64,000 nucleotides of DNA from Cricetomys ansorgei (Eukaryota; Chordata; Mammalia; Rodentia; Nesomyidae): contig JAMJFZ010000107.1 of NCBI GenBank assembly GCA_026225945.1, positions 45,250,501 to 45,314,500 on the forward strand. Reading direction: 5' to 3'. Made by a program: the position numbers and the translations under genes. Below are positions 1 through 10,360 of the stretch, in pieces. A model generated the notes under the pieces. It saw nothing but the letters and a program-made list of their open reading frames with translations, made no database searches and was not told the DNA's origin. Each line of letters begins with the position of its first letter. Within the stretch, counting starts at the first letter, position 1.

Positions 1-157
1 CTGTCAGATGATGAAACACCATGATAAAAATTAATTGACATCTTGCATCAAAATGAACTAAACACATATCTATGGAATATTGTATCAAACACCTAAGAAC
101 ACACACATTCTCATCAGCACATGCGAGTATTGGCGTTCAGGGTAATCCAAGGCTTTC

Positions 158-646
158 TCAGAAGCCCTGGTAAAAGAATAAGGGAAACTTTGGTTCTGTG
201 TCCTTGTACAGCAGGACTCGGTCCAGAACCTTGAGCATGTCAACTTTTCCATTCCTGGGAATGTGACTTTTCCCTTGACAGGCTGTGGCTATCAGGCCCA
301 AGGTTGCAAGGTTGCAGTGTGCTTGGTCTGTGACACACTTGAGATAGGCTGTGTCCCCTTTGCATAACATTGCTTGATAAGTTTCCTGCTGACTCTGCGC
401 TATTCTGTCAAAGTTTTCTGCTGATTTTGTCCATGTTTCCTACTGAAAACTATGTATGAGACACAGGGCTGCTGAATAGACTTGCTGGCTTAAAGCAGGG
501 CTCATGTCGTCTTCCTGACCCCAGCTTTCTGACCTCTTTATTTTCTTATCCCTGGTCATCCTCACTGAAACCTTGCAGTTCAGAACTCTCACTCCTGCAG
601 ATCCAAGTCCCTGAGCTTCTCTAAAATAGACCACATTCTTGGACAC
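158..646 (-). pseudogene. Duplicated unidentified reading frame with one stop
   Basis: One minus-strand frame runs from 646 to 158 (about 163 codons), broken only by a TAG at 440-442. The left part (440-646) is basic and polar. The right part (158-370) holds four cysteines and an amphipathic end before its own stop. I do not recognise the family. The same frame, with the same TAG, is present at 13717-14205, and the two right halves differ by one residue (Gln/Arg just before the end). The shared stop suggests a pseudogene or non-coding sequence that was broken before duplication. It could also be an exon-like piece whose true frame is spliced differently, or chance. Confidence 0.3.
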
Positions 647-1038
647 AAAGCAAATATTTAGAAATTCAAAGAGATTGAATAACTCTTTGTATCATATCAG
701 ATAATTCATTATACTGACCTAGCAGAGTGCTACTAGCAGAAGGTACTTCACGGCTTCACGTTCTAGTTTTCTTAGCGTGGAAGCGGATCTCTTCATGTGT
801 AGGTCAGGATATGCAGGGTGGTACATGAAAAAGGCTCAGTAAGGTGTTAAGAACAAGTTAACAAGCAACACACTCTGAAAACATCTTCATCAGGACCTGC
901 CTCCGAGTCCGTGTCTTGAGCTCCTTTCAGACTTTCTGTGGACTGTGGGCTACTAGCTGCAAGATGAAATGAACCCTTTTCTCTGCAAGTTAATTTTTAT
1001 GACAATATTTTTCATAGCCAAGAGGGTCACCTATTATA

Positions 1039-1224
1039 ATGCCTGGTGAGGGTAATGAAGATAGTGCGGCCAAGATCCAACCACTTAAAAAATATAATGA
1101 TAGAAGCAAACTAAAAGCTTATTCATTTATTTTGGGTATTATTGCTCTCCTTATTTATATAATTTGGTTTTATATGAGAAAAATTATCACACAAGAAAGA
1201 ATACATTTACCAAATATCTCCTGA
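1039..1224 (+). CDS. Possible 61-residue single-pass membrane ORF (uncertain)
   Basis: A short frame inside the 784-2163 insertion. It has an acidic start, a basic stretch (residues about 17-26), a hydrophobic segment at about residues 28-45 and then a basic end, which is the layout of a small type II or tail-proximal membrane protein. An A-run follows the stop (1223-1233). I do not recognise it. With 61 codons in AT-rich DNA, chance is a serious alternative; a decayed retrocopy is another. Confidence 0.15.
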   Translation: MPGEGNEDSAAKIQPLKKYNDRSKLKAYSFILGIIALLIYIIWFYMRKIITQERIHLPNIS

Positions 1225-1584
1225 AAAAAAAAATGTAGCTCATTATGCTAATTTCAGCTGAAAAGCAGAGCCCAGTATTCAAGCTTCACATAAAGGAAGG
1301 GTTCAATGTTCACACTTCACCTAAATAGTATAAAATGCCACAAAGTTCACTTTTCTTCTGAAATGCAAAATTGTCCGACTTCATGTAATAATCGCAGGCC
1401 TTTTAGGATTTCCCCATGTAATAGTCTGCACTGTTCCAGCAGTAGAGATGCTACTGCATATGCCAGATACCTCCACAGGGATTCCCAAGAGCTATATTAT
1501 TTTAGGATTCCAAGGTTTCAAACTCAATATAGGGAAGTCCTGGCATATACATATTGGTTATTTTAAAGCCATTTTTGCTTATTT

Positions 1585-1815
1585 TCAATAGAACTGGTTT
1601 CTGTGGCCCACAAGTAAAGGACATACTCGTGGGTCATGTATATGACTGGGAATCTGTTTCAAAATGTTCCCCTTTCCACTCAGCCTTGTTACTTCCACAG
1701 AGGGATCCCACAAATCCCGTTTGGTTTTCCAGCCCTTACAAGTAGAATCTGCACATATAGTACCCTGATGGCAACAGTTTGAATGAAGTTCCTTGCAATG
1801 TTGTTTTAGATACAA
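1585..1815 (-). pseudogene. Protein-like remnant in the 784-2163 insertion
   Basis: A minus-strand frame of 76 codons that is unusually protein-like for this AT-rich region. It has five cysteines in the first third, then a mixed charged and aliphatic stretch without low complexity. It may be a relic of a retroelement or retrocopied coding sequence carried by the insertion. No family is recognised. Confidence 0.2.
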
Positions 1816-2979
1816 CTCTCACCTAGGTGACATTTGTGGGGTTTAGTCTAATAAATTAGTACATAGATTGAGCTGTTCTCTAAGCTGTTCTCTACAATGA
1901 AAGCCCCAGAGATATAGCACTGCTCTAAAACAACCTACCTGACATTTGATTGCACAGCTTTGAGTACTGCAGGAAATTCCACAAGGTCTATCACCAATTT
2001 TGCTATATCCTTCCTAAGGAACTTCTAGGTTATCATGCTCTAAATCTAGAAGACAAACTCTAAAGCCCTGGTTGACTATCCCTTCATTCTTCCCTTTGAT
2101 CTGTCTTCCCATTGGTCAGAGCTGTTCAATCTAGTTCGGCACTCTTGGTCATCTCAAGGATGTGTTTTCTTAGCGTGGAAGTGAACTGAGTGACACAGGG
2201 CTTCCCATGGCACAGTTTATAAATATGATGATGTCAGAGTTTTATCCTAGCTCCTTAAAGTCATGTGGAGATTATTTAAGTGTAAGTAGCATTTCATTAA
2301 AATTTGTCAACAAAAAACAACAGGTCTTCACACTCAGAGCTTTATCAACTTTACTTATAAAATGGGTTCATGTGGCTGGCAAGATAGCTGAACTAGTATA
2401 AGCTATTGTGATACATATCTGGTGAGCTAAATATAATCCGCAGAATCTAAATATTGAAAGAAGAGACTTGACCCCCTAAACATGTCTCTGACCTCCTGCT
2501 AGGTACCCTGAAGGAGGTGCACACATATTTCTATGCAAGTATAAACAAGAACTAAACACTCAAAGACTGAAAATTAATATATATGCATATATGCGCATTC
2601 ATCATATAAAATGAGTCATGAACATTTTAGAAGTGGATGTTGCATAGAATAAATGTTATCAAATCTGCTTTTCTTTGAAAATAAAATACAAAAATGCACT
2701 TTAATCTTAAAAATCGAATTTGGAAGGCAGCTGAGAACCAATGGTCAAAGGAATGATGAAGTTAATAAACATTTCAAACATAGAAAAACACTGTTGAGTG
2801 AGATGAATGGGACTCAGTTCTCTCCTTTGTGGCTTTAGCTGAGGCTGTATGTGAGCTAAGGATGGGGTTCCCTCAGTCCGTCAGGAGGACCTCTGCTTAG
2901 AACGGAATTCTCTGCCCCATGGACAGAAACATTCCAGCTCTCTAGGTCCTACACATGAATGTTTGTAGATTAATTACGT

Positions 2980-3590
2980 GGAGACATATTTTTTCATCAT
3001 TGTATCCCATGTTAAATTATCTCTTTTATAGTTTTATTAATATATATTTGTAGATATTTATTGGGTCATGTAAATTCATACATATATATGGGAAATTAGT
3101 TTCTATATCATTTCAAATACACACACACACATATATATATATTCTCTGTTAAAAAATTATAAACCCTATTCTTCTAGCTCAGAAATGTAAAATCATTGTC
3201 ATTACCTGTTGTCATTGTAGAGTACAATGAAGTCTGAGAACACATTCCTTGTTTGTAAATTTAAAGTTGGCAAGACTTAAGAAATTTTCCCATCTTCCCT
3301 GTTACCTATTCTCTCTGGCCTTTGAAACCACCCTTGTATTTCTTTAAGAAAAACTACTTCAGATTCCATATGCCAGAGATCCTGGCATATTCTTTTTTGC
3401 TCAGGTGATTTCACTTAACCTACAACCTCTGGGACCCATTCATGGAAGAGCTTATGAGAAATTTGCATTCTTGATCATCACTGATCATGGTCCTCTGGGT
3501 ATATGTAACATGCTTTCTTTACATATTCGTTGAGTGATTGCCAACAAGCTGGAGTCCATATCTTGCTACAATAACCATGGGAGTGCAGAT
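2980..3590 (-). repeat. Ancient L1M-like 3'-end relic (antisense), shared by both duplication copies
   Basis: The order of motifs here (pyrimidine-rich stretch, 'tttctttaag', then 'gatttcactta' and a 'ttcatcca'-like stretch) resembles the antisense of old eutherian L1 3' ends. The same relic lies at 17320-17800 in copy 2, so it predates the duplication. The repeat class is judged by eye only. Confidence 0.35.
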
Positions 3591-3904
3591 ATATCGTCCA
3601 CACTTAAATTTCATATACTTAGCTAAGTAGTTGTGCTAGCATTGCTGAGTCATGTAATAGTTCTAATGTAAAGGAATAAGTGAGTTTTGCTTGCTTGCTT
3701 GTTCTGTTATAGTTGCAGTGCAAAGGGCCACAACTTAAGACCATGAAAGAGTAATACAAGTGTTTCAATACTCCTCTAAAGATATCACTCCTATAGCATA
3801 AAATGTTACAGAACCTCTACACAATTTTCACAGTGTCTCAATAAATTTCCATCCCCAGTATTATCACCTGTGATGGCTCCATTATCCCATCTTTGTAAAT
3901 ACCT

Positions 3905-4100
3905 TTATAAAACAATCTTTTTATTAACTCTTTAAGAATTTCATACAATATATTTTATCAGATTATTCTTGTTCCCATACCCCTATCAGAAACTCATACC
4001 TCACTACATCAAACTTTTTATCCTCTTTTCAAACAGAAATACAAGAAGCAAAAACCATCAGGACCACTTGTGCCACACCATTATGTGGGAAATGTTTGAC
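3905..4100 (-). repeat. Lx-type L1 3'-UTR fragment (antisense)
   Basis: Contains the antisense Lx 3'-UTR opening seen repeatedly in this window (T-rich stretch, 'aatttcata', then a pyrimidine-rich block and 'cagaaactcctacctca'-like words). The same fragment occupies 20560-20720 in copy 2, so the L1 inserted before the duplication. It is cut off at about 4100 by a different repeat. Confidence 0.6.
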
Positions 4101-4124
4101 TGCTACTGATCTCTATGTGCTATC

Positions 4125-4265
4125 AGCAGAATACCTAAGGAGTTCTGGATCAATCAAAACACCTGAGCTCAGATGCTTAGGGTTCCACTGTAGAGTATGG
4201 TGTTTGCCATGATGTTGGTTCCCTCTGCTGAAGTCTGACAGGATTTGCACCTAGGAAAAATACCA
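4125..4265 (-). repeat. Unclassified dispersed repeat 'R1', copy 1
   Basis: The reverse complement matches 27385-27490 and 30975-31080 closely, and the forward strand matches 56285-56440. The shared core reads, on the sense strand, 'cagcagagggaacc', a CATGGCA-like word, 'ctctacagtggaa' and 'catctgagctcagg'. The class (LTR or other) is not determined. Confidence 0.55.
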
Positions 4266-4444
4266 ACATGTCTCCTGGCTGAGCTGCCACAGTAGGAGTA
4301 CTACTACATGTATACACCACTTCCATTTGATAATAAATTGCTGCTGTGCATGTCCTGTCCTACTTTATGACTTAGTAAGTTAGATAACAACCAGCTCAGA
4401 TGAGCAGCTTAGGTCACACTACAGGCCAAGAACTGTCTTTCTTC

Positions 4445-4628
4445 TTTTTTTAATATTTACTTTTACTTTTATGTATATTGGAGTTTTGCCTGCATGTATG
4501 TCTGTGTGCTGCTGTCTGATCCCCTGGAACTGGTGTTTCAGACAGTTGTGAGCTGCTATGTAGGTGCTGGGAGTTTAACCAAGGTCCTCAAGAAGAACAT
4601 CCAGTGCTGAACCATCTCTCCAGCCCCA
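4445..4628 (-). repeat. B3/B2-type SINE (antisense)
   Basis: Ends at the right with the antisense SINE head 'accatctctccagcccc'. To the left are the antisense body words 'gtgagctgc..tgtaggtgctgggag' and a T-rich tail side. This is a typical rodent tRNA-derived SINE in reverse orientation. Confidence 0.75.
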
Positions 4629-4941
4629 AGAACTGTCTTTCAAAGGGAAAATACTTGCCTAAAGATGATGATAGATCCTTGCTCCAAGATCCCAAATGTC
4701 TCTTCTGTGATTCACCTATAAGGGCCTGTCAAAGGCTCCAAACACCATCCCTATCTCCCACTGATACCTCAACTATCATTGGGGCTACTGGATCATATGG
4801 TCCAAATGGTAGAGTGTAGTAGTCTTTTCCAAGAAGTCTTTTGTTGCTGCAGCCTTTCTTATGGTTACATGCCTGTTCGACTTCTAAACTGGGAACAGTT
4901 TAGAAACTCCATAGAAGGAGAGTGCTACAAATTGGAGTTGA

Positions 4942-5048
4942 CAGCTGATGGGCAGGCAGGCACCTGGCTGAGACAGGAGCAGCTAATGGGCAGGCAGACA
5001 CCAGGCTGAGACAGGGGCAGCTGATGGGAAGGCAGGCACCAGTTCATG
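4942..5048. repeat. 38-bp minisatellite, about 2.8 units
   Basis: Three tandem units begin at 4942, 4980 and 5018. Each starts 'cagct(g/a)atggg' and contains a 'ggcaggcaggcacc' motif and 'ggctgagacaggg'. The third unit is partial. It is GC-richer than its surroundings. Confidence 0.8.
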
Positions 5049-5317
5049 TTAGAGGGCAGTTAGTGGATGGGACAGGTAAGCACAGATGTTAGGTGCTAGT
5101 CCAGCTCCCCAAACTATAGATAAAGATAGAGATAAAGCAGCCAAAAGAACTGTGAAGATTTCTTCATAATACAGTCAAAAGGACTTTGAAGATTTCTTCC
5201 CATTTGTTTCCTGAGCTAGTAATGTGTACAACTTGGGATTTAGTCACAAGTTAGAACCTCTTATAGTAACATTCAGATACATGTTGCACTCCAGCAGAGA
5301 GCAAGGAAACAGTTCTC

Positions 5318-5623
5318 CCTGGGTGGTAGTGACTCAGGCCTTTAATCCCAGCACTTGAGAGGCAGAGGCTGATGGATCTCTGTGAGCTCAAGGTTTACAT
5401 AGTCTACAGAGTGAGTTAAATGAAAGCCAGAGATAAAACAAGAAACTCAGTCTTGAAAAATGAAATCAAAGAAAAAAAAAAAAAGAAAGAAAGTAAAGAA
5501 AAAGAAAATCACAACAAAAGGAAAGGGAAAGGAAAGGAAAAAGGAAAGGAAAGAAAAGAAAAGAAAAGAAAAGAAAAGAAAAGAAAAGAAAAGAAAAGAA
5601 AAGAAAAGAAAAGAAAAGAAAAG

Positions 5624-5654
<31 letters not shown>

Positions 5655-5725
5655 GAAAAGAAAAGAAAAGGAAAGGAAAGGAAAGGAAAGGAAAGGAAAG
5701 GAAATAATGAAAGGAAAAAGAGAAA
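5318..5725 (+). mobile_element. B1 SINE with expanded AAAAG tail
   Basis: The B1 body at 5318-5460 carries 'cctttaatcccagcacttg' and 'tctctgtgagctcaagg'. The tail at 5466-5725 has become a long (AAAAG)n and (AAAGG)n tract. A 15-bp target-site duplication with one mismatch brackets the whole unit: 5303-5317 and 5726-5740 (AAGGAAACA[G/A]TTCTC). The purine tract therefore grew from the SINE tail. Confidence 0.85.
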
Positions 5726-5869
5726 AAGGAAACAATTCTCAGGGCACAAGAAAGGCTTTCAGTTACTGTTTCAAGCTGGACAGGAGATGGAGGAGACAGA
5801 ATTCAGTTTCAAGTGAAAAAGAAAACAGTTACAATTGTTTCCAACACATAAAACTTAAGAAAACAATAG

Positions 5870-7460
5870 AGCAGCCTTCCCATCAACCTGGACCTGTTGA
5901 GGAACCTTCCCCTGTTCAGGCCCCACACAAAGCTAACACCTTTGGGAGTCACGACATATGGGGCCGGAGTAAGAAACCCTAGTGAGGAATATGCTGTCTC
6001 AAGAACCCAAATAGACCTGCTAAATACTGTACTTCTTTCTTGGAGGTGGGAGGGGCCAGGTGCTATAACTTATCTTTCACCTTAGAAGGAATATCTCTGT
6101 GTGCCCCATAGCAGTGGACTTCTAAGAATTTCACGGAGATAGAAGTCTCTTGAATTTTGATTATATTTTTTGCCATCCTCTGATATATATGCATATGGGT
6201 TACCAAGGAATACGAAGTGATTGCTGCTTCCTGCTCACTTGGTCCAATAAGCATAATGTAGTCAATATAGTGCACCAGTGTGATATGTTGTGGAAGACAC
6301 AGATGATTCAGATTCCTTCTAAGTTATGACACGAGGATAGAGAGTTACTATATCCTTGAGATAAAAGTATAAAGGTATACTGCTGGCCTTGCCAACTGAA
6401 AACAAATTGTTTCTGGTGGTCCTTTCAGAGGGGTACCAAGGAAAAAACTTCTGCTAGATGAATAGCTGCACACAAAAGTCAAGGAGATGTGTTAATTTGT
6501 TCAAGCAAGGATACCACAACTGACACAGTAGCTGCAATTGGAGTCACTACCTGTTTGAGTTTTGATAGTCAACTGTCATTCTTTATGACCATCTGCCTCT
6601 GCACTGACTAGAAAGGAGGTGAAAGGGAGATGTGGTGGGAACCTCACACCTGCATCTTTCAAGTCCTTGATTCTGGCACTAATTTATGCAGATGCTCCAG
6701 GAATGTGATACTGTTTTTGATTAATTAATTCATTTTTGATTCATTTGCTTCTTGTCAGAAGCAACCCTAAAGGCTTCCATTTAGCCTTTCCAACCATATT
6801 AGCCCCCACTGCACTGGTAAGAAAACCAATACTGCCAACTTCTAAAGAAACTATCCTAATTATACATTCTGGGACTGGATTAAATAACCACAGGACCAGA
6901 TTGGGGACCTACTGGACCTACTGTGAGTTGGACTTAGGAAAACTCCACTAATCACCTGGCCTACATAAGTCTCTAATTTACCTGGAGGGCCACAGTGTTT
7001 CTTTGGATCTCCCAGAATCAATGAATAATTGCTTACTTTAACGGCCAACACCCTCCAACCCTAGGACTTGAATTTTTCCTATAACTCAGACATTCTTGTA
7101 ATGAGGGTTTCAGTTTGATTTTCCACATATTGAGCTTTGTTTGCTCCTGGAGAGAAAATTCTCTTCCAGAGCACCCTTAGACTGCTTGTGGGTACCTGGA
7201 GCCAGTCAATTTTATCACTGAATTCATTGTTGTCCTTCACCATATTTTGAGATACTAGAAGATGCTTATTTTATCATTGAGTTCATTTCCTTTGTCAGTT
7301 TATCCAGAGATGCTAAGATCAAGCAATCAGCATCACCAGTTAGCTTATTTTCACAAATTGTCAAAAGTTTTATATAGAGAGTTACCAAATTTCTTGCCTC
7401 TCAAAATTGGTGAATCAGGACATTAAAATACATTTGTCTCCATAAGTATGTAAAATAATA
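5870..7460 (-). mobile_element. Degenerate ERVL-like internal region (antisense)
   Basis: On the minus strand 6063-6275 encodes a retroviral reverse-transcriptase remnant. The active-site block reads YIDY followed by IMLIGPSEQE; the catalytic YxDD is lost by a D-to-Y change, and a VKFL block follows. Sequence at 6650-6960 matches 44140-44400, where a second relic of the same family lies. Frames are broken throughout, so it cannot function. The ERVL assignment rests on the RT flavour and is tentative; no flanking LTRs were recognised. Confidence 0.55.
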
Positions 7461-7774
7461 TGCACCTTGGGCTTTCAGTACTCTCAAGGCTTCTAGGAGA
7501 CACTCCAGTAACTGGAGAGGCTTCAGTAACTGTTGGATTTATTGGACTGGATTACAGAACTCTGAAGACATAGGCTGAAATATCAGTAAAGGAATGGACT
7601 TACCAGTGAAAATGAGGGCAAACAGGAGAAAAGCAAAAGCTTCCTTCTTCCATGTACTTTACATAGACTGCTATCAGAAATTGTGGCCCAAATTATAGGT
7701 GGACCTTCCCACCTCAAAATGTCTGGATTAAAGCTGGTTCTTCCAAAATGTTAAATCTAAGAAAAACTTCTGGC

Positions 7775-7930
7775 ACAAAGCATCCAGGAAATCTGGGACA
7801 CTACAAAAACACAAAAATCTACAAAGAATAGAAACAGAAGAAGGAGAAGAAATCCATGACAAATGCTTAGAAAATTTTTTCAACAAAATCGTAAAAAGAA
7901 CATCTCCCTAGCCTAAATAAGGTGTCTGGC
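7775..7930 (+). repeat. Small L1 ORF1-region fragment
   Basis: The words 'gaagaaggagaagaaat', 'ttttcaacaaaatcgtaaaaag' (split here) and 'tctccctagcctaaataagg' match the L1 ORF1 segment at 26330-26400 in the same orientation. It is an isolated, broken fragment. Confidence 0.55.
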
Positions 7931-7934
7931 AAGG

Positions 7935-9730
7935 TACAAAGTTGGGTACATAGCATGAAGGTCCTTGTACCCTCAGAGCCCCAGAGAAACCAGGAATTAA
8001 GCACACAGGATTGTCTTTCTTATGCGAAAGATCAAAAAAGACCTATTCTTCCACTCAGAAAGCTGAAAGTTCAAAATGATTAATAGCCTGGTGATCTGCT
8101 TTATCGGTTGCACCAGGACCCATCAAGCTCCTTCAACCAGGACACTAGATATTCATAGTCCAAATAACCATTATAGCCAGAGGCTCCCCTAGCTTTCACA
8201 ACCAGGAACAGAAGTGGCTAATAAGCCAAATGACCTTTATGCTGTCTGTACAACCAACACCAGGCCAGACCCTTAGGCCCTTAAGCTACCACAGGTAGCC
8301 TATATCTAGAACTCATCTTCTTAGAAAATGATACCCTATGAAACACACAATGAAACTCCAAGTTGACTTTCAATGTGATTATACTTCTTTGCACTCCTTG
8401 GATTGTATTACACCAAGAAGCTGTTTTTCAAAATTATACATGGCTAAAGTAAATTAGATTCTCCAAAGTCTGATTCGGTTTGGTGAAGACAATCTGAACT
8501 CGTTTTTATTCTATCTCTCCATGGTTCACTTCTTTAAGTATTCCATGTTAAGGTTCAATACTGAGTTAATAAACAGGAACAATGGTTACAAAATGAATAA
8601 AATACAGAGTTTAGCTGAATTTATAGGTTATGAGGAGAAATGTAAGTCAGGATATTAGATTTGTTCACACTGTAGCCACTAGCACATAGCTTAAGAGTGT
8701 AAGGAAGTCAGGCTTACTGATGTGGAAGAGGAAATCCAAATAACTTTGGTTGAAGAGGTAGAGGCACAGTTCGGAAGAACCACGTTGGTTGCCGGGTTCT
8801 ATTAAATGAGAGGCTCCTGTTGCTAGACACATGAATCTAGAACTTACTCCATGAAAGACAAATAAGAAAGGATTAACATTCTCTTGGGCATTCTCAAACA
8901 AAAATCTTTGTTACCAAGGTGGGTTTTCCAAATGTTTTGAGAGCAAGACCTTAACTAGGAAGGAACCTGATGAGCATCACTTAATCTGTTGGTAAGTCTT
9001 TAGAAGGTTCAGTCGAGGGCAGAAGCACAAATCACTAGTAGAGGACACACACATACCTCAGTTCCTTGCCAATTATTCATATTTGGGGTTGTCATTTTTT
9101 TCTTTAGATAGTCTCACTCTCTTCTATTTCATTATGGGGATTCTAGAGGTTTTAATGTGATTCAGTACATCCTAAATTACAGAGAGCATGGCTGATACAT
9201 GGCTAGCCATTGATGAATTTGATGAAGTTGTGGGGAGAAAAAAGTTTAGGCAAAAGATGATATCCGAGTATCAACTTGAACTCTCTGTCCTTACAGAGAT
9301 TTGGATGAAACTGCTTTCTTTTCTCCAGAGTACTGAATTCAATGCTAACACTAATTTAATTAATGCAAGACTGGGCTAACTTAATTATTCTTTAAGGTTT
9401 TTATTTTTTCTTATCTTCTGTTTGTCTCTGTAGATTTAGTCATAAATTCTTATGTATTTTTGATGGCACAACCTAAACAACCACTGCATTATACATAAAT
9501 ATCTTCTTCTTTCACCAGAAATCTACCTCCTGCAATAATTATCACATCTAAATAAAGCTCTTTAGTCACTCAGCATGTCAGAGGATGATCACAGTTTCGT
9601 CATATTTTTCTTAATGTCTCTTACTGACCCTTTTTCCTTATGTAGGCTCTTGGTACTCAACAGGGTTGTGCATCTCATTCCTTAATTACTTTCTCCAAAT
9701 AATCATACAGTAAAGATGAGGATACTGAAC
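7935..9730. other. No gene recognised
   Basis: AT-rich sequence between the ERVL/L1 relics and the ADAM upstream region. Only short frames (at most 78 codons) occur, with no recognisable domain. 7970-8300 is slightly GC-richer and may be an unassigned retroelement remnant. Confidence 0.5.
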
Positions 9731-9734
9731 AGGA

Positions 9735-10170
9735 GAATTAGCTCATTTGGTGAAATGAATATTCTATGAGAATACAGACATGAGAATGCTCTCTTAAACC
9801 TCTGAGGAGGCAGATATTTGCAGATCACTGAGGATTACTGGCGCAGTCATTCTTATCTTTAATGAGCACCATGGCAGTGACCAACTCTATCAAAAACCAA
9901 AGTGGATAGTGACTAAGGAAAGATATCTAAGGCTTGGCTTCCAAAAACATATATACACACATGCTCATATCCACAGAAACAATAAAGAATAAATAAGTAA
10001 AACACTAAAATGTAAGAAATTAACGCATGAACAAGGTGTATAGATTCTGAGGACTCAACATCCAGGAGTAACAGCCACCCCCATGCATATATTAACATGC
10101 ACAAAAGCTTCAGTTTCACACTCATGCACACAAATACACAAATCATAATAGCAATAAAAGTGAAAATACA
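9735..10170 (+). repeat. Degenerate B3/B2-like SINE remnants
   Basis: A weak match to a tRNA-derived SINE starts near 9740 ('ttagctcatttggtg'), with CA-rich tail sequence at 9945-9990. A second CA-rich tail ('cactcatgcacacaaat') lies at 10120-10145. It is very diverged. Confidence 0.35.
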
Positions 10171-10295
10171 CATGAGAATGATATTCAGCCCAAGAGAAGT
10201 TTCTGCCATAGATGACCATGACAAAGCAAAGAAGGAGAACATATAGGTTTACTCGATAAGCAGGAAAATATTTGTGATGGGTTACAGTTTGAATC

Positions 10296-10360
10296 ACTAT
10301 ATATCCTTATCTGTATATGAATCTACATCTATATTTATGTAGATACAGATATAGATATGA
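10296..10360. repeat. AT-rich imperfect hairpin upstream of the ADAM gene
   Basis: TATCTGTA and TCTACAT on the left pair with ATGTAGA and TACAGATA on the right around an AT loop. It lies about 0.4 kb upstream of the coding exon. No function can be inferred; it is probably simple-sequence decay. Confidence 0.35.

Larger units (their letters stand above)
784..2163. mobile_element. Copy-1-specific 1.38-kb insertion with 18-bp target-site repeats
   Basis: The segment is flanked by a perfect 18-bp direct repeat, GTTTTCTTAGCGTGGAAG, at 766-783 and 2164-2181. Copy 2 of the duplication has a single diverged version of this site near 14300-14318 and lacks the segment. Repeats of this length are typical of L1-type endonuclease insertions, but I see no poly(A) next to either repeat. 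Inside, 900-1010 resembles the end of a common rodent interspersed repeat. Two short protein-like frames also occur (1039-1224 on +, 1585-1815 on -). The element's identity is unknown. Confidence 0.6.
1..4100. repeat. Tandem segmental duplication, copy 1
   Basis: This block matches 13560-20900. Positions 1-554 differ from 13560-14113 at only three sites that I can see, and 174-554 appears identical. Identity then falls: several changes at 555-660, and only about 75-85% beyond. Collinear matches resume at 2240-2400 (with 14360-14520), 2620-3060 (with 16190-16590), 3090-3560 (with 17320-17790) and 3595-4080 (with 20230-20720). The gaps are copy-specific insertions. The homology starts exactly at the window edge, so the repeat probably continues to the left. 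Confidence 0.9.

Noticed and set aside
5420..5816. Lys/Glu-rich ORFs of 95-118 codons
   Set aside because: They translate the AAAAG tail of a B1 SINE.
9188..9379. 63-codon ORF upstream of the ADAM gene
   Set aside because: Short, without domain or homologue that I recognise; expected by chance in this much DNA.
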